Of a DNA stretch of 64,000 bases, positions 34,708 through 42,505 are shown one piece after another. A model generated the notes under the pieces. It searched no databases. It was given only the letters and a program-made list of their open reading frames with translations, and was not told where the DNA came from. The position numbers and the translations under genes were made by a program. The first letter of the stretch is position 1; each line of letters begins with the position of its first letter. The stretch is from Pararobbsia alpina_A (lineage in GTDB: Bacteria > Pseudomonadota > Gammaproteobacteria > Burkholderiales > Burkholderiaceae): positions 2,232,001 through 2,296,000 of the forward strand of contig NZ_OZ221288.1 in the NCBI RefSeq assembly GCF_965118125.1, read 5' to 3'.

Positions 34708-35355
34708 ATGCACGGTACAACCTCGATATACGGCTTTCTGGTCGTTGGCGGCATGCTTGCCGTGACACCTGGACCGAACATGGTCTACGTGATGTCGCGC
34801 TCCATCACCCAAGGTCGCCAGGCCGGGCTCATTTCACTCGCGGGTGTGATGCTCGGTTACCTGTTCTACATGTTCGGTGCAGCGTTCGGCATCACCGCGC
34901 TGTTCCTGAGCGTGCCGTATGCGGGCAGCGCGCTGGGATTCGTCGGTGCGGCATATCTGTTTTATCTGTCGTGGCAAGCCGTGAAGCCTGGCGGACGCTC
35001 CCCGCTCGAAGTACGCAATTTGCCTCGTGAGCAGCCGCGGCGCCTCTTTGTGATGGGCGCCACGACGAGCTTGCTGAACCCCAAACTTGCGATGATCTTC
35101 CTGTCGCTGCTGCCCCAGTTCATCGATCACCAGAACGGCAGCGTGCTCGAACAGTCGCTGGTGCTCGGTGCGAGCCTGATCGTGGCCTTCGCATCGGTCA
35201 ATGCGTTCGTGGCGATCTGTTCGGGAAGCCTTGCCCGGTTCCTGTCGACGCGCCCGACACTGCTGCTCGCGCAACGCTGGGCGATGGGTATCGTACTGAC
35301 CGCGCTTGGCGTGCATATGGTCGCCGATGCGTTGAAGCTGGCAGGCATCGCATAA
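34708..35355 (+). CDS. LysE-family exporter
   Basis: This 215-residue inner-membrane protein follows a GGA site. It has about six membrane helices and the family signature GGMLAVTPGPNMVYVMSRSITQGRQAGLISLAGV near the N-terminus, with TTSLLNPKLAMIFLSLLPQF in the middle. LysE/RhtB proteins export amino acids or related metabolites. It is divergent from a LysR regulator and 31 bp upstream of an MFS gene, so the two transporters probably share a transcript. Confidence 0.92.
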   Translation: MHGTTSIYGFLVVGGMLAVTPGPNMVYVMSRSITQGRQAGLISLAGVMLGYLFYMFGAAFGITALFLSVPYAGSALGFVGAAYLFYLSWQAVKPGGRSPLEVRNLPREQPRRLFVMGATTSLLNPKLAMIFLSLLPQFIDHQNGSVLEQSLVLGASLIVAFASVNAFVAICSGSLARFLSTRPTLLLAQRWAMGIVLTALGVHMVADALKLAGIA

Positions 35356-35386
35356 CGATCGGCTCCCGGGTCTGGCACAACACATC

Positions 35387-36607
35387 ATGACGCTCAGTCA
35401 ATCGTCCGTGGAGACAACTCGCGAACTGACCCGGCGCGACGTGTTCCTGATGGCCGTGGGGTGTGCGCTCGCTGTTTCGGCCATTTATTATCATCAGCCG
35501 CTGTTGCCGCAGATCGCGTCGACATTTGGCGTCACGCCGACACAAGGCAACCTGATCGCGACGCTCACGCAACTCGGCTATGCGCTTGGTTTGCTGCTTT
35601 TTGTGCCCCTTGCTGACGGCGTGCAGCCTCGCAAACTTGCGTCGTACGTGGTCGTGGTCAACGCCGTGGGCTTGCTCGCCTGCGCCGCTGCGCCGACGTT
35701 CCATGCATTGGCAGCATTGAGTGTTGTAGTCGGTGTTACAGCGATCACGGCGCAGATCATCATTCCCGCCGCGTCGCGCGGCGCGGCGCCCGCGAATCAG
35801 GGGCGCATCGTCGGCACGATGCTCGGAGGGCTGTCGTCGGGCATTCTGATCGCGCGAACCCTGAGCGGCCTTGTCGGTGCCTATTTCGGGTGGCGCTCGA
35901 TGTTCGCCCTAGCGTCGATCGTCGATCTTGTACTGCTTGTTGTCATCAGCAAGTTGCCCCCATCGAACTCACTCAAGCCGATCCACTACGCCGAACTCAT
36001 GCGTTCGCTCATCACGCTGGTCAGGCAGGAGCCGGTGTTGCGGATCTGCGCGGCAATGCGGCTGCTGACGTTTGGCGCCTTCAGCGCGTTTTGGGCGACG
36101 CTCGCAGCGCTGCTCGCGCAGCCACCGTATGGTTTCGGACCGGCATCCGTCGGCGCGTTCGGGCTAATCTCGCTGGTGGGGTTGCTCGCCTCGCCGCATA
36201 TCGGCTCGCTCGTCGACAGGATCGGCGCGCGTGACGTCGCTTCCGCAGGCGCAGCGATGGTTGCCCTCGCGTTTGCGATCGTCGCGACAGGCGCGAGGCA
36301 TCTGCCTGTGCTCATCGTCGGCATGGTGATCCTCGACCTCGGCAACCGTGCGGGATTCGTGGCCAACATGGCGCGCATCCAGGCATTGCGCCCGGAAGCG
36401 CGCAGCCGCTTGAGCACGGTGTATATGGTGTCGTACTTCGCTGGCGGATCAGCCGGCGCCGCACTGGGTGGCTATGGCGCACATGCGGCAGGCTGGATCG
36501 GCCTTGCGGCGGTCGGCGCGTCGCTCGCGCTCGCGGCAGTCGCCGTCAGCGCGCTGTCTTATCTTTCGAATTCGCATCAGCTGTCCAGAATGCGGCCGTA
36601 CGACTGA
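35387..36607 (+). CDS. MFS transporter (drug/metabolite efflux type)
   Basis: This 406-residue protein has about twelve membrane helices and lacks a signal peptide. Characteristic segments are YYHQPLLPQIASTFGVTPTQGNLIATLTQLGYALGLLLFVPLAD in the first helices and the loop motif DRIGARDVASAG in the second half. The pattern is close to YnfM/Bcr-like efflux permeases. It follows the LysE gene closely, and its 3' end is only 9 bp from the convergent EamA gene. Substrate unknown. Confidence 0.88.
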   Translation: MTLSQSSVETTRELTRRDVFLMAVGCALAVSAIYYHQPLLPQIASTFGVTPTQGNLIATLTQLGYALGLLLFVPLADGVQPRKLASYVVVVNAVGLLACAAAPTFHALAALSVVVGVTAITAQIIIPAASRGAAPANQGRIVGTMLGGLSSGILIARTLSGLVGAYFGWRSMFALASIVDLVLLVVISKLPPSNSLKPIHYAELMRSLITLVRQEPVLRICAAMRLLTFGAFSAFWATLAALLAQPPYGFGPASVGAFGLISLVGLLASPHIGSLVDRIGARDVASAGAAMVALAFAIVATGARHLPVLIVGMVILDLGNRAGFVANMARIQALRPEARSRLSTVYMVSYFAGGSAGAALGGYGAHAAGWIGLAAVGASLALAAVAVSALSYLSNSHQLSRMRPYD

Positions 36608-36616
36608 CTCTGGATT

Positions 36617-37501
36617 CTAGCTACGCAGCCGGCTGACGCGCTGCGCAAACCACGCCCCCGATACATTGATGATCAGGCCCAGCATAACGAGCGCAGCGCC
36701 GCCGTATTGAATGGCGCTGAGCTGCTCGCCCAGCAGCAGCAATGCTGATGCGAGACCTACGACGGGTACGAGCAGCGAGAACGGCGCGACCTGGCCCGCG
36801 GAGTAGCGCGACAGGAGTCGGCTCCACAGGCTGTATCCGATCAGTGTCGCAATGAATGCGAGGTACAGGATCGCGCCGATCGACGTCAGGCCGATGCCTG
36901 CCAACGCCGTCGCAATTCGTTGCGGACCTTCGAGCGCATACGACAGTGCGAGAAAAGGCAGCGGCGGAATCAGGCTCGCCCAGACGACAAGACCCACAAG
37001 ATCCACTCTGCCGATCTTCTTCGTAACGATATTGCCCAAGGCCCACGATGCGGCCGCGCATAGTGTCATGACGAAGCCTGCGAGCGTCATCGAATGCCCG
37101 CCTTGCGCGCCGATCAGCGCAAGTCCGGCCGCCGCGACCACCAGCCCGAGGATCGTGCGCGGGCGCAAGGGTTCACGCAGGAACAGCCACGCAAATGCGA
37201 GGGTGAAGAATGCCTGTGCCTGCAGCACCAGAGAGGCGAGGCCTGCGGGCATGCCTACGTACATCGCCGAGAACAGGAAGGCGAACTGTCCGAACGAAAT
37301 CGTCAGCGCGTAGGCAAAGAGCCAGCGGAGCGGCACACGCGGCCGCTTCACGAAGAAGACCGCCGGCACGGCGGCAAGCGCAAACCGCAGCGCGCCGAGC
37401 AACATCGGCGGCACACCGTGCAGCCCCACCTTGATGACGACGAAATTCACACCCCACGCGACAACGACCACCAACGCGAGCAAATAGTCCTTCGGCGACA
37501 T
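36617..37501 (-). CDS. EamA-family (DMT) transporter
   Basis: This encodes 294 residues from ATG 37501, which has GGAG five bases upstream (a GTG at 37516 is less likely). Ten membrane helices form two EamA repeats. The first begins LLALVVVVAWGVNFVVIKVGLHGVPPMLLGALRFALAAVPAVFF; the second has WALGNIVTKKIGRVD and ends LIINVSGAWFAQR. These permeases usually export metabolites or amino acids. A 163-bp piece of a very similar gene is found at 40101-40263. It faces the MFS gene with 9 bp between stops. Confidence 0.9.
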   Translation of the reverse strand: MSPKDYLLALVVVVAWGVNFVVIKVGLHGVPPMLLGALRFALAAVPAVFFVKRPRVPLRWLFAYALTISFGQFAFLFSAMYVGMPAGLASLVLQAQAFFTLAFAWLFLREPLRPRTILGLVVAAAGLALIGAQGGHSMTLAGFVMTLCAAASWALGNIVTKKIGRVDLVGLVVWASLIPPLPFLALSYALEGPQRIATALAGIGLTSIGAILYLAFIATLIGYSLWSRLLSRYSAGQVAPFSLLVPVVGLASALLLLGEQLSAIQYGGAALVMLGLIINVSGAWFAQRVSRLRS

Positions 37502-38489
37502 CGATTCTCCGATCACTCAATTCATGCCGTGGACACGGCATCGAACATTGATATAGAGAACCAGAATAAACGATGCGAGAGCGGTGTCACTCGCTTTTCT
37601 TTGCGAGGTACATAGCCGCGCCTTCCTGGGATTCGGTGTCGTTTGACGCTGACTAGTCTAGATTCAGGTTTTTCGGCCTGCGCGATTGACGGGTGTCTAC
37701 GAATTCCGCTTGTTTGAGTTGCACACCTGAGCGTAGACGATCACCGGTTTCTGATTACGATAGCGAGCGTCCTTGCTGTCGACTGGCCTTGAGGGCGGGT
37801 GACCGTGGTTTTTCAAAGCACGTATTGCTTTGGTGCTCGTTGGGACCTCATTCTCTGGCGATGGATCGTCGGTGACCACGCGCTCGTGGTTTGGAGAGAA
37901 GGGCCTACGACGTCGAAATTAACGCTACGCGCTAAATCGAGGTTTATTTGTTCCGGCCTGAAATGCTCACGGCAACACGGAGTGATTCGAATCACACTTA
38001 AGCTCTGTTCGTATAAATGCGAAGTATAGCGAATTGTAGTTTGCGAAGACTTTCAAATCCATGCATACAATGGCAAATGGTAATTCATATGAAAGAGTGT
38101 GCAGTATATATGTAAGTAATACTCGGTAATTGATAGTCCAATACCTTGATGGTTCGAAGGCTGGGTTGGCGTTATTACTCAGATAATATTTCGCAGAATT
38201 AAAACAGTGTTTGGGCTATAGGTCGGGCGCGACGCGAAAGATGCGAACGGCAGGTCCTGCGATGTCGCGCCTGAACCGCGTCTAGGTTATTTTGCTCGTA
38301 GCCGTAAAGATGGCTAAATTCGAAATTTAGCGTCTTGTTCGATTGAATGGGGACGTCGGGGCGTGGCGATGTGTCGCTTTTGTGGTTCGAACTAAATGCT
38401 ATTCGAACTCATGATTACTATCTTATCGATGTGAAATCGATGTTGAATTACAGTATTGGTATCGCAGTCGATTAATGTCGATCTGAAAC
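37502..38489. other. AT-rich gene-poor stretch at the edge of an accessory patch
   Basis: About 1 kb without a convincing gene. From about 38000 the base composition drops well below that of the flanks (many A/T runs, for example around 38040-38200). Short ORFs here have no recognisable product. It contains one clear palindrome (38313-38331). Confidence 0.6.
38313..38331. repeat. Perfect 8-3-8 palindrome
   Basis: GCTAAATT-CGA-AATTTAGC. It lies about 160 bp upstream of the small membrane protein gene. It could be an operator or a structure in RNA. Confidence 0.6.
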
Positions 38490-38810
38490 ATGAAAAAAGC
38501 AAAATTCTCGATGTCAGCGGGATTGACTGCGATATTACTTGCCGGTACGCAGTTGCTTGGTTGTCGAAGCAATGCCTGGAGCATTCAGCGTGTGCGACCT
38601 CCATTTGGTGGGTTGATCGTTGTTGCCTATGTATTTATTCTTGCGTTTGCTCTTTTATGGATGATTTTTGAGTATGTCCGGGCGTTCGGAGAGTATCCGC
38701 GTGGCCGAGTTCGACAGGTACCCGGTAACACGGGGAGGTATCTGTTGGTGGTGGTCGCGTTGTATCTTTTGGCATTGCATTTTTCTTCGCCACTTCTGTG
38801 CAGGGACTAG
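38490..38810 (+). CDS. Small membrane protein, possibly a lipoprotein, unknown
   Basis: This encodes 106 residues. The start MKKAKFSMSAGLTAILLAGTQLLGC looks like a lipoprotein signal with lipobox LLGC. Two strongly hydrophobic segments follow (GGLIVVAYVFILAFALLWMIF and YLLVVVALYLLALHF) around a basic loop. No family is recognised. Its lower G+C and mixed codons differ from the core genes and fit acquisition by transfer. It lies 200 bp ahead of another unknown exported protein on the same strand. Confidence 0.6.
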   Translation: MKKAKFSMSAGLTAILLAGTQLLGCRSNAWSIQRVRPPFGGLIVVAYVFILAFALLWMIFEYVRAFGEYPRGRVRQVPGNTGRYLLVVVALYLLALHFSSPLLCRD

Positions 38811-39011
38811 GCACTAGTGTGCTTTTGACATTCACGTTAAAGACGAGAAAAAATGACGTTGTGACAGCCGCACTAACTTCTTTCACTAGATTTTATGCGA
38901 AGCAATATTTTTATGAAAATTAAAGAATTGCTGAGATATTGGCATCGACGGTACCTTCGTTGTCGCTTGGTCTTGACAAGTGCTTCGTGTTTTTCATTGC
39001 AAATTTCAAAA

Positions 39012-39749
39012 ATGACGAAGCTCGCGCCGTATTCGATGTGTTCAGTTGTTGCCGTCGCATTCATCGTGAGCACTGGCGCGTCCGGTGCGCTTGCCGCCAA
39101 TGGTTCTGACGTTGTGCTGGTCGCCGAAGCGCCATTAACCGCACAATCGACTAACCAAGCAGGAATCACAATGCATTCTGTGCAGCTTGGTGGCATGGTC
39201 TTGCCGCCCAAAACAGGTCGTGACTTTTTTAAAAATATTCGGCATGTGATTGAAGCGGGATTGCTTTTCAATCGTGATTTTTATGTGACGCAGAATCTGC
39301 AAAAGCTGTTTCCGGCTAATACCATAAAATTAGAGCAAGGGGCTGCATCGTCAAGCCAACAAGGTGAAATTTGGGCGGTGATAACGGATTTCACTGTTGA
39401 TTTCACGGTCGACAGCGAAAATCTGGGCGCTGGGCTTGAATCGACGTCTGAATTGTCCGTGGGAGTAACGCCAGAGGCAACAGATAGCGAAAATGCCTTT
39501 TTGACTCTGACCTTAGGCGATGGTGGACCCTCATTCGACGAAATTCAACACCTGTTCGCGGATAGTTTAAGCATGGACAGGAGTCGTATGCACGAGCCGC
39601 CACCGCCCGCGACGGCAGCTCACGGAAATGAAGGGTGGTTGTATGCCTATCAAGACGGATCAGAGATCGTTCACGGGCTGTTTAAATTCGATCGAGCTGG
39701 CCGTCTTTCCAGTGCATCTTTTAAACTGCAACGTTCAAAAGAGAAATAA
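39012..39749 (+). CDS. Exported protein of unknown function in AT-rich patch
   Basis: This encodes 245 residues from ATG 39012, which starts a signal peptide (MTKLAPYSMCSVVAVAFIVSTGASGALA). The same frame opens at 38895, and ATG 38913 is another possible start, giving a basic N-terminal extension; no strong ribosome site decides. The mature part is acidic and mixed alpha/beta (FFKNIRHVIEAGLLFNRDFYVTQNLQKLFP, ending in GSEIVHGLFKFDRAGRLSSASFKL). I do not recognise the family. Codon use is less GC-biased than in the flanking genes. Only three bases separate its stop from the ATG of a decayed ORF. Confidence 0.6.
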   Translation: MTKLAPYSMCSVVAVAFIVSTGASGALAANGSDVVLVAEAPLTAQSTNQAGITMHSVQLGGMVLPPKTGRDFFKNIRHVIEAGLLFNRDFYVTQNLQKLFPANTIKLEQGAASSSQQGEIWAVITDFTVDFTVDSENLGAGLESTSELSVGVTPEATDSENAFLTLTLGDGGPSFDEIQHLFADSLSMDRSRMHEPPPPATAAHGNEGWLYAYQDGSEIVHGLFKFDRAGRLSSASFKLQRSKEK

Positions 39750-39752
39750 CAC

Positions 39753-40100
39753 ATGACGACTTCGGTACCGCTTACGACCCAGTCTATCAATCAGCTCACG
39801 CCGGCCTTCGGGAAATATCCGACCTATTTGAGTGGCCTCTTGTCCGCTGCGTAAACGTCACCTTATCTCGCGGGATGATTAATGCCCTCACTGCGGAGGG
39901 AGGGAGCTTCCAGGTAACCAATGACAGCGCCGCAGACACATCATCGAACGGCCAAGTTATATCCATTGGCTCCGGCATGTTCCAAGCGACGACGACGGTT
40001 AACGGGATAACTGAGACGAGTGGCGATTCGCCGCTCGTTGTGGCAACGACGCTTGCCGCTTCGGGTGATGTGATTACCGACAGCAACGCGACGATCTATC
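39753..40100 (+). pseudogene. Decayed ORF, truncated by EamA fragment
   Basis: An ATG at 39753 opens 33 codons (MTTSVPLTTQSINQLTPAFG ...) that end in TAA at 39852-39854. Reading on through the stop gives TSPYLAG. A one-base shift near 39871 then joins a long open frame (INALTAEGGSFQVTNDSAAD ... SDSNATIYRG-like) that runs into the EamA fragment at 40101. A premature stop, a frameshift and a broken 3' end together suggest a dead gene, once the third gene of this small unit. The original product is not recognised. Confidence 0.5.
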
Positions 40101-40263
40101 GAGGCTCGCAGGCATGCCGACGTACATCGCCGAGAACAGGAAGGCGAATTGTCCGAATGAAATCGTCAACGCGTAGGCAAAGAGCCAGCGCAGCGGCACA
40201 CGCGGGCGCTTGACGAAGAAGACCGCCGGCACGGCGGCAAGCGCAAACCGCAGCGCGCCGAGC
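40101..40263 (-). pseudogene. 163-bp fragment of an EamA transporter gene
   Basis: This stretch aligns without gaps to 37238-37400 in the EamA gene, with about 10 differences in 163 (about 94% identity). In the EamA frame the differences I checked are silent, except one Gly-to-Ser change at the edge. That fits a piece of a related, functional paralogue rather than random drift after copying. It carries no start or stop of its own and is the left or right scar of a rearrangement. Confidence 0.85.
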
Positions 40264-40296
40264 CGGAACTGAATCGTGTGTTCTTCGTCGCTGTCG

Positions 40297-40324
40297 GCCG
40301 GCGGTGTTCGCCAACACCGCCGGC
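40297..40324 (-). terminator. Strong hairpin after alpha/beta hydrolase gene
   Basis: GCCGGCGGTGTT pairs with AACACCGCCGGC around a 4-nt loop, a perfect 12-bp stem. It lies about 40 bp beyond the stop of the minus-strand hydrolase. Confidence 0.8.
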
Positions 40325-40363
40325 AATGTTTGATCAGAGATCGATCAGCGGGTCGCGGCCAAA

Positions 40364-41362
40364 TCAGGCACGTACAAACGCCAGCAGATCCGCATTGAGC
40401 GTTTCCGCATTGACAGTCAACATGCCGTGCGAAAAGCCCGGATAGGTCTTGAGCGTCCCGTTCTTGAGCAGCTTGATCGACTTGCGTGCGGAGTCTGCGA
40501 TCGGAACGATTTGGTCGTCTTCACCGTGCAGGACCAAGGTCGGCACCGTGATCGCCCGGAGGTCGTCGGTCTGGTCGGTTTCAGAGAAGGCCTTGATGCC
40601 CTCATAGTGAGCCTTGGCGCTGCCCGTCATGCCTTGACGCCACCAGTTCTGAATCACGCCCGGATGTACGGTCGCGCCCGGACGGTTAAAGCCGTAGAAA
40701 GGCCCTGTCGGCACATCGAGGAAAAATTGCGCGCGGTTGGACGCAAGCGCCTGGCGAAAGCCGTCGAACACGCTCAGCGGCAGGCCTTCGGGGTTCGAGT
40801 CGGTCTTGACCATCAGCGGCGTCACGGCGCTGACCAGCACTGCCTTGGCCACGCGTCCCGAAGGCTGTCCGTGCTTTGCGACGTAACGTGCGACTTCGCC
40901 GCCGCCGGTCGAATGTCCGATATGCACCGCGTTGCGAAGATTGAGCGCTTCGACAACTGCAAAGGCGTCCGCGGCATAGTGGTCCATGTCGTGGCCTTCG
41001 GATACTTGTGACGAACGGCCGTGACCACGACGATCATGCGCGACGACGCGATAGCCGTGCTGCACGAAGAACAGCATCTGCGTATCCCAATCGTCGGACG
41101 ACAGCGGCCAGCCGTGATGGAACACGATGGGTTGCGCATCCTTCGGGCCCCAGTCCTTGTAGAAGATCTGAGTGCCGTCCTTTGTTGTGACGTAGTTCAT
41201 GTCAGCGATTCCGTGTTGATGAGGTGCCGCAATGTGTGCGCTGGCTTGATGCACTTCCGCCGAAGCGAGCGACGGCACGCCAACCGCTGCGACGGCTGCG
41301 CCCGCGCCTGCCAGCAACGCCTTGCGGCGCGACAACGATGGCTGGTCGAACTGATCGTTCAT
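40364..41362 (-). CDS. Tat-exported alpha/beta hydrolase, chloroperoxidase-like
   Basis: This encodes 332 residues. The N-terminus has a twin-arginine signal (SRRKALLAGAGAAVAAVG, cut after ASA). The enzyme core is of the non-haem chloroperoxidase/arylesterase group: HHGWPLSSDDWDTQM, HDRRGHGRSSQ, the nucleophile elbow GHSTGGGEVARYV, the acid in LVLHGEDDQIVPI and the histidine in YPGFSHGML. It would act on esters or similar compounds in the periplasm. It is downstream of an SDR gene (119 bp) on the same strand, with a winged-helix/ATPase regulator further upstream. A perfect hairpin terminates it. Confidence 0.9.
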   Translation of the reverse strand: MNDQFDQPSLSRRKALLAGAGAAVAAVGVPSLASAEVHQASAHIAAPHQHGIADMNYVTTKDGTQIFYKDWGPKDAQPIVFHHGWPLSSDDWDTQMLFFVQHGYRVVAHDRRGHGRSSQVSEGHDMDHYAADAFAVVEALNLRNAVHIGHSTGGGEVARYVAKHGQPSGRVAKAVLVSAVTPLMVKTDSNPEGLPLSVFDGFRQALASNRAQFFLDVPTGPFYGFNRPGATVHPGVIQNWWRQGMTGSAKAHYEGIKAFSETDQTDDLRAITVPTLVLHGEDDQIVPIADSARKSIKLLKNGTLKTYPGFSHGMLTVNAETLNADLLAFVRA

Positions 41363-41481
41363 CTACTTTTCCCGGTGATAGTTGTGTTTTTGTGAGGCGG
41401 TGAGTGATCTGGATGCCGACAAGGTCATTCAGCGGCTTGAGATACAGCGACTCGCGCCGTATGCCATTGCCGACGCTCAGA

Positions 41482-42237
41482 TCACACCTGCGCTTGACCA
41501 CCGTCAGCAAAAATCTCAGCACCGTTGACGAAGCTCGAATCATCGGATGCGAGAAAAACAACGACCCTGGCGATCTCCGACGGATCCGCAAGGCGACCCA
41601 TCGGAATCAGCGAGGCGAGGTAAGTCAGCAAGCCTTCCTGGGCTTCCTTTGAGTCGCCAGCCAGCTCGGCGAGTCCGATGGTCTTCGTCGCGCCGGGGCT
41701 TACCACGTTCACGCGAATTCCACGTTCCTTCAGATCAAGCACCCAACTGCGCGCGAGGTTGCGTACCGCGGCTTTCGATGCGCTATAAATGCTGAACGCC
41801 TGCGTGCCGGAGGAGCCTGCCGTCGAGCCTGCCAAGATGATGGAGGCCCCTGCGCTCATCAGCGGCAATGACTTCTGAACGGTGAACACCAACGCGCGCA
41901 CGTTGCGATTGAACGTGTCGTCGAAGTGCTGCTCCGTGATCTGTCCGAGCGGAGCCATCGTTCCACCGCCCGCGTTGGCGAAGAGGACGTCGATCCGGCC
42001 TTCGGCCGATCGAAGGGTTTCGATCAACGCGTCGAGGTCGCTGTTTGATGTGACGTCACCCTGTATCCCGCGAACGCCGTGTCCGATTTGGGCGCAGGCA
42101 GCGTCCAACTCTGCTTGGCGGCGCCCTGTGATGTAAACCTTTGCTCCCTCGAGGGCGAGTTCTTTTGCTGTGGCCAAACCGATGCCGCTGGTTCCGCCTG
42201 TCACGAGTGCCACTTTTCCCGCCAATCGATTGCTCAT
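41482..42237 (-). CDS. SDR oxidoreductase (paralogue of the 46.1-kb SDR)
   Basis: This 251-residue classical SDR starts at ATG 42237 after AAGGGAG. Motifs are TGGTSGIGLATAKELA, LFANAGGG, the catalytic Ser in IILAGSTAG and YSASKAAVRN. The end FVNGAEIFADGGQAQV matches glucose-1-dehydrogenase-like SDRs. It is strikingly similar along its whole length to the SDR at 46133-46882 (shared ITGRRQxELDAA, LFANAGGG, SIYSASKAAVRN, RGIRVNVVSPG). It lies between the regulator gene (42.5 kb) and the Tat hydrolase gene. A 14-bp perfect palindrome lies in its upstream region. Confidence 0.92.
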   Translation of the reverse strand: MSNRLAGKVALVTGGTSGIGLATAKELALEGAKVYITGRRQAELDAACAQIGHGVRGIQGDVTSNSDLDALIETLRSAEGRIDVLFANAGGGTMAPLGQITEQHFDDTFNRNVRALVFTVQKSLPLMSAGASIILAGSTAGSSGTQAFSIYSASKAAVRNLARSWVLDLKERGIRVNVVSPGATKTIGLAELAGDSKEAQEGLLTYLASLIPMGRLADPSEIARVVVFLASDDSSFVNGAEIFADGGQAQV

Positions 42238-42291
42238 GCTTCGCTCCCTTAGAAAAAATCGACAGGCGAGACGGTAATCATTTCTTCGGCG

Positions 42292-42305
42292 CGAATATAT
42301 ATTCG
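42292..42305. promoter_or_regulatory. AT-rich palindrome upstream of SDR
   Basis: CGAATATATATTCG is a perfect 14-bp palindrome about 55 bp before the SDR start. It could be an operator or overlap the promoter. Confidence 0.5.
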
Positions 42306-42505
42306 ACTTATTAAATCTTCTGCTGTCGCCAGGCTAAGTCTTAAAGGACCTCGTGCATGAGCGATCCGATGAAGACCGTCGCACGCACGGATTTCATAGA
42401 ATTTAAGACTCTGGACGCGATCCATTCGAATGCGTCGCAGCATTGAAGCTTGCCTAACGCAGGTGGCTCCGCTCCGCTCCAAAGTCCGGCAAGGTCTGGA
42501 TTCCT

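Noticed and set aside
37502..40363. Genomic island with integrase or insertion sequence
   Set aside because: Composition is unusual, but no transposase, integrase, tRNA attachment site or flanking direct repeat could be found.
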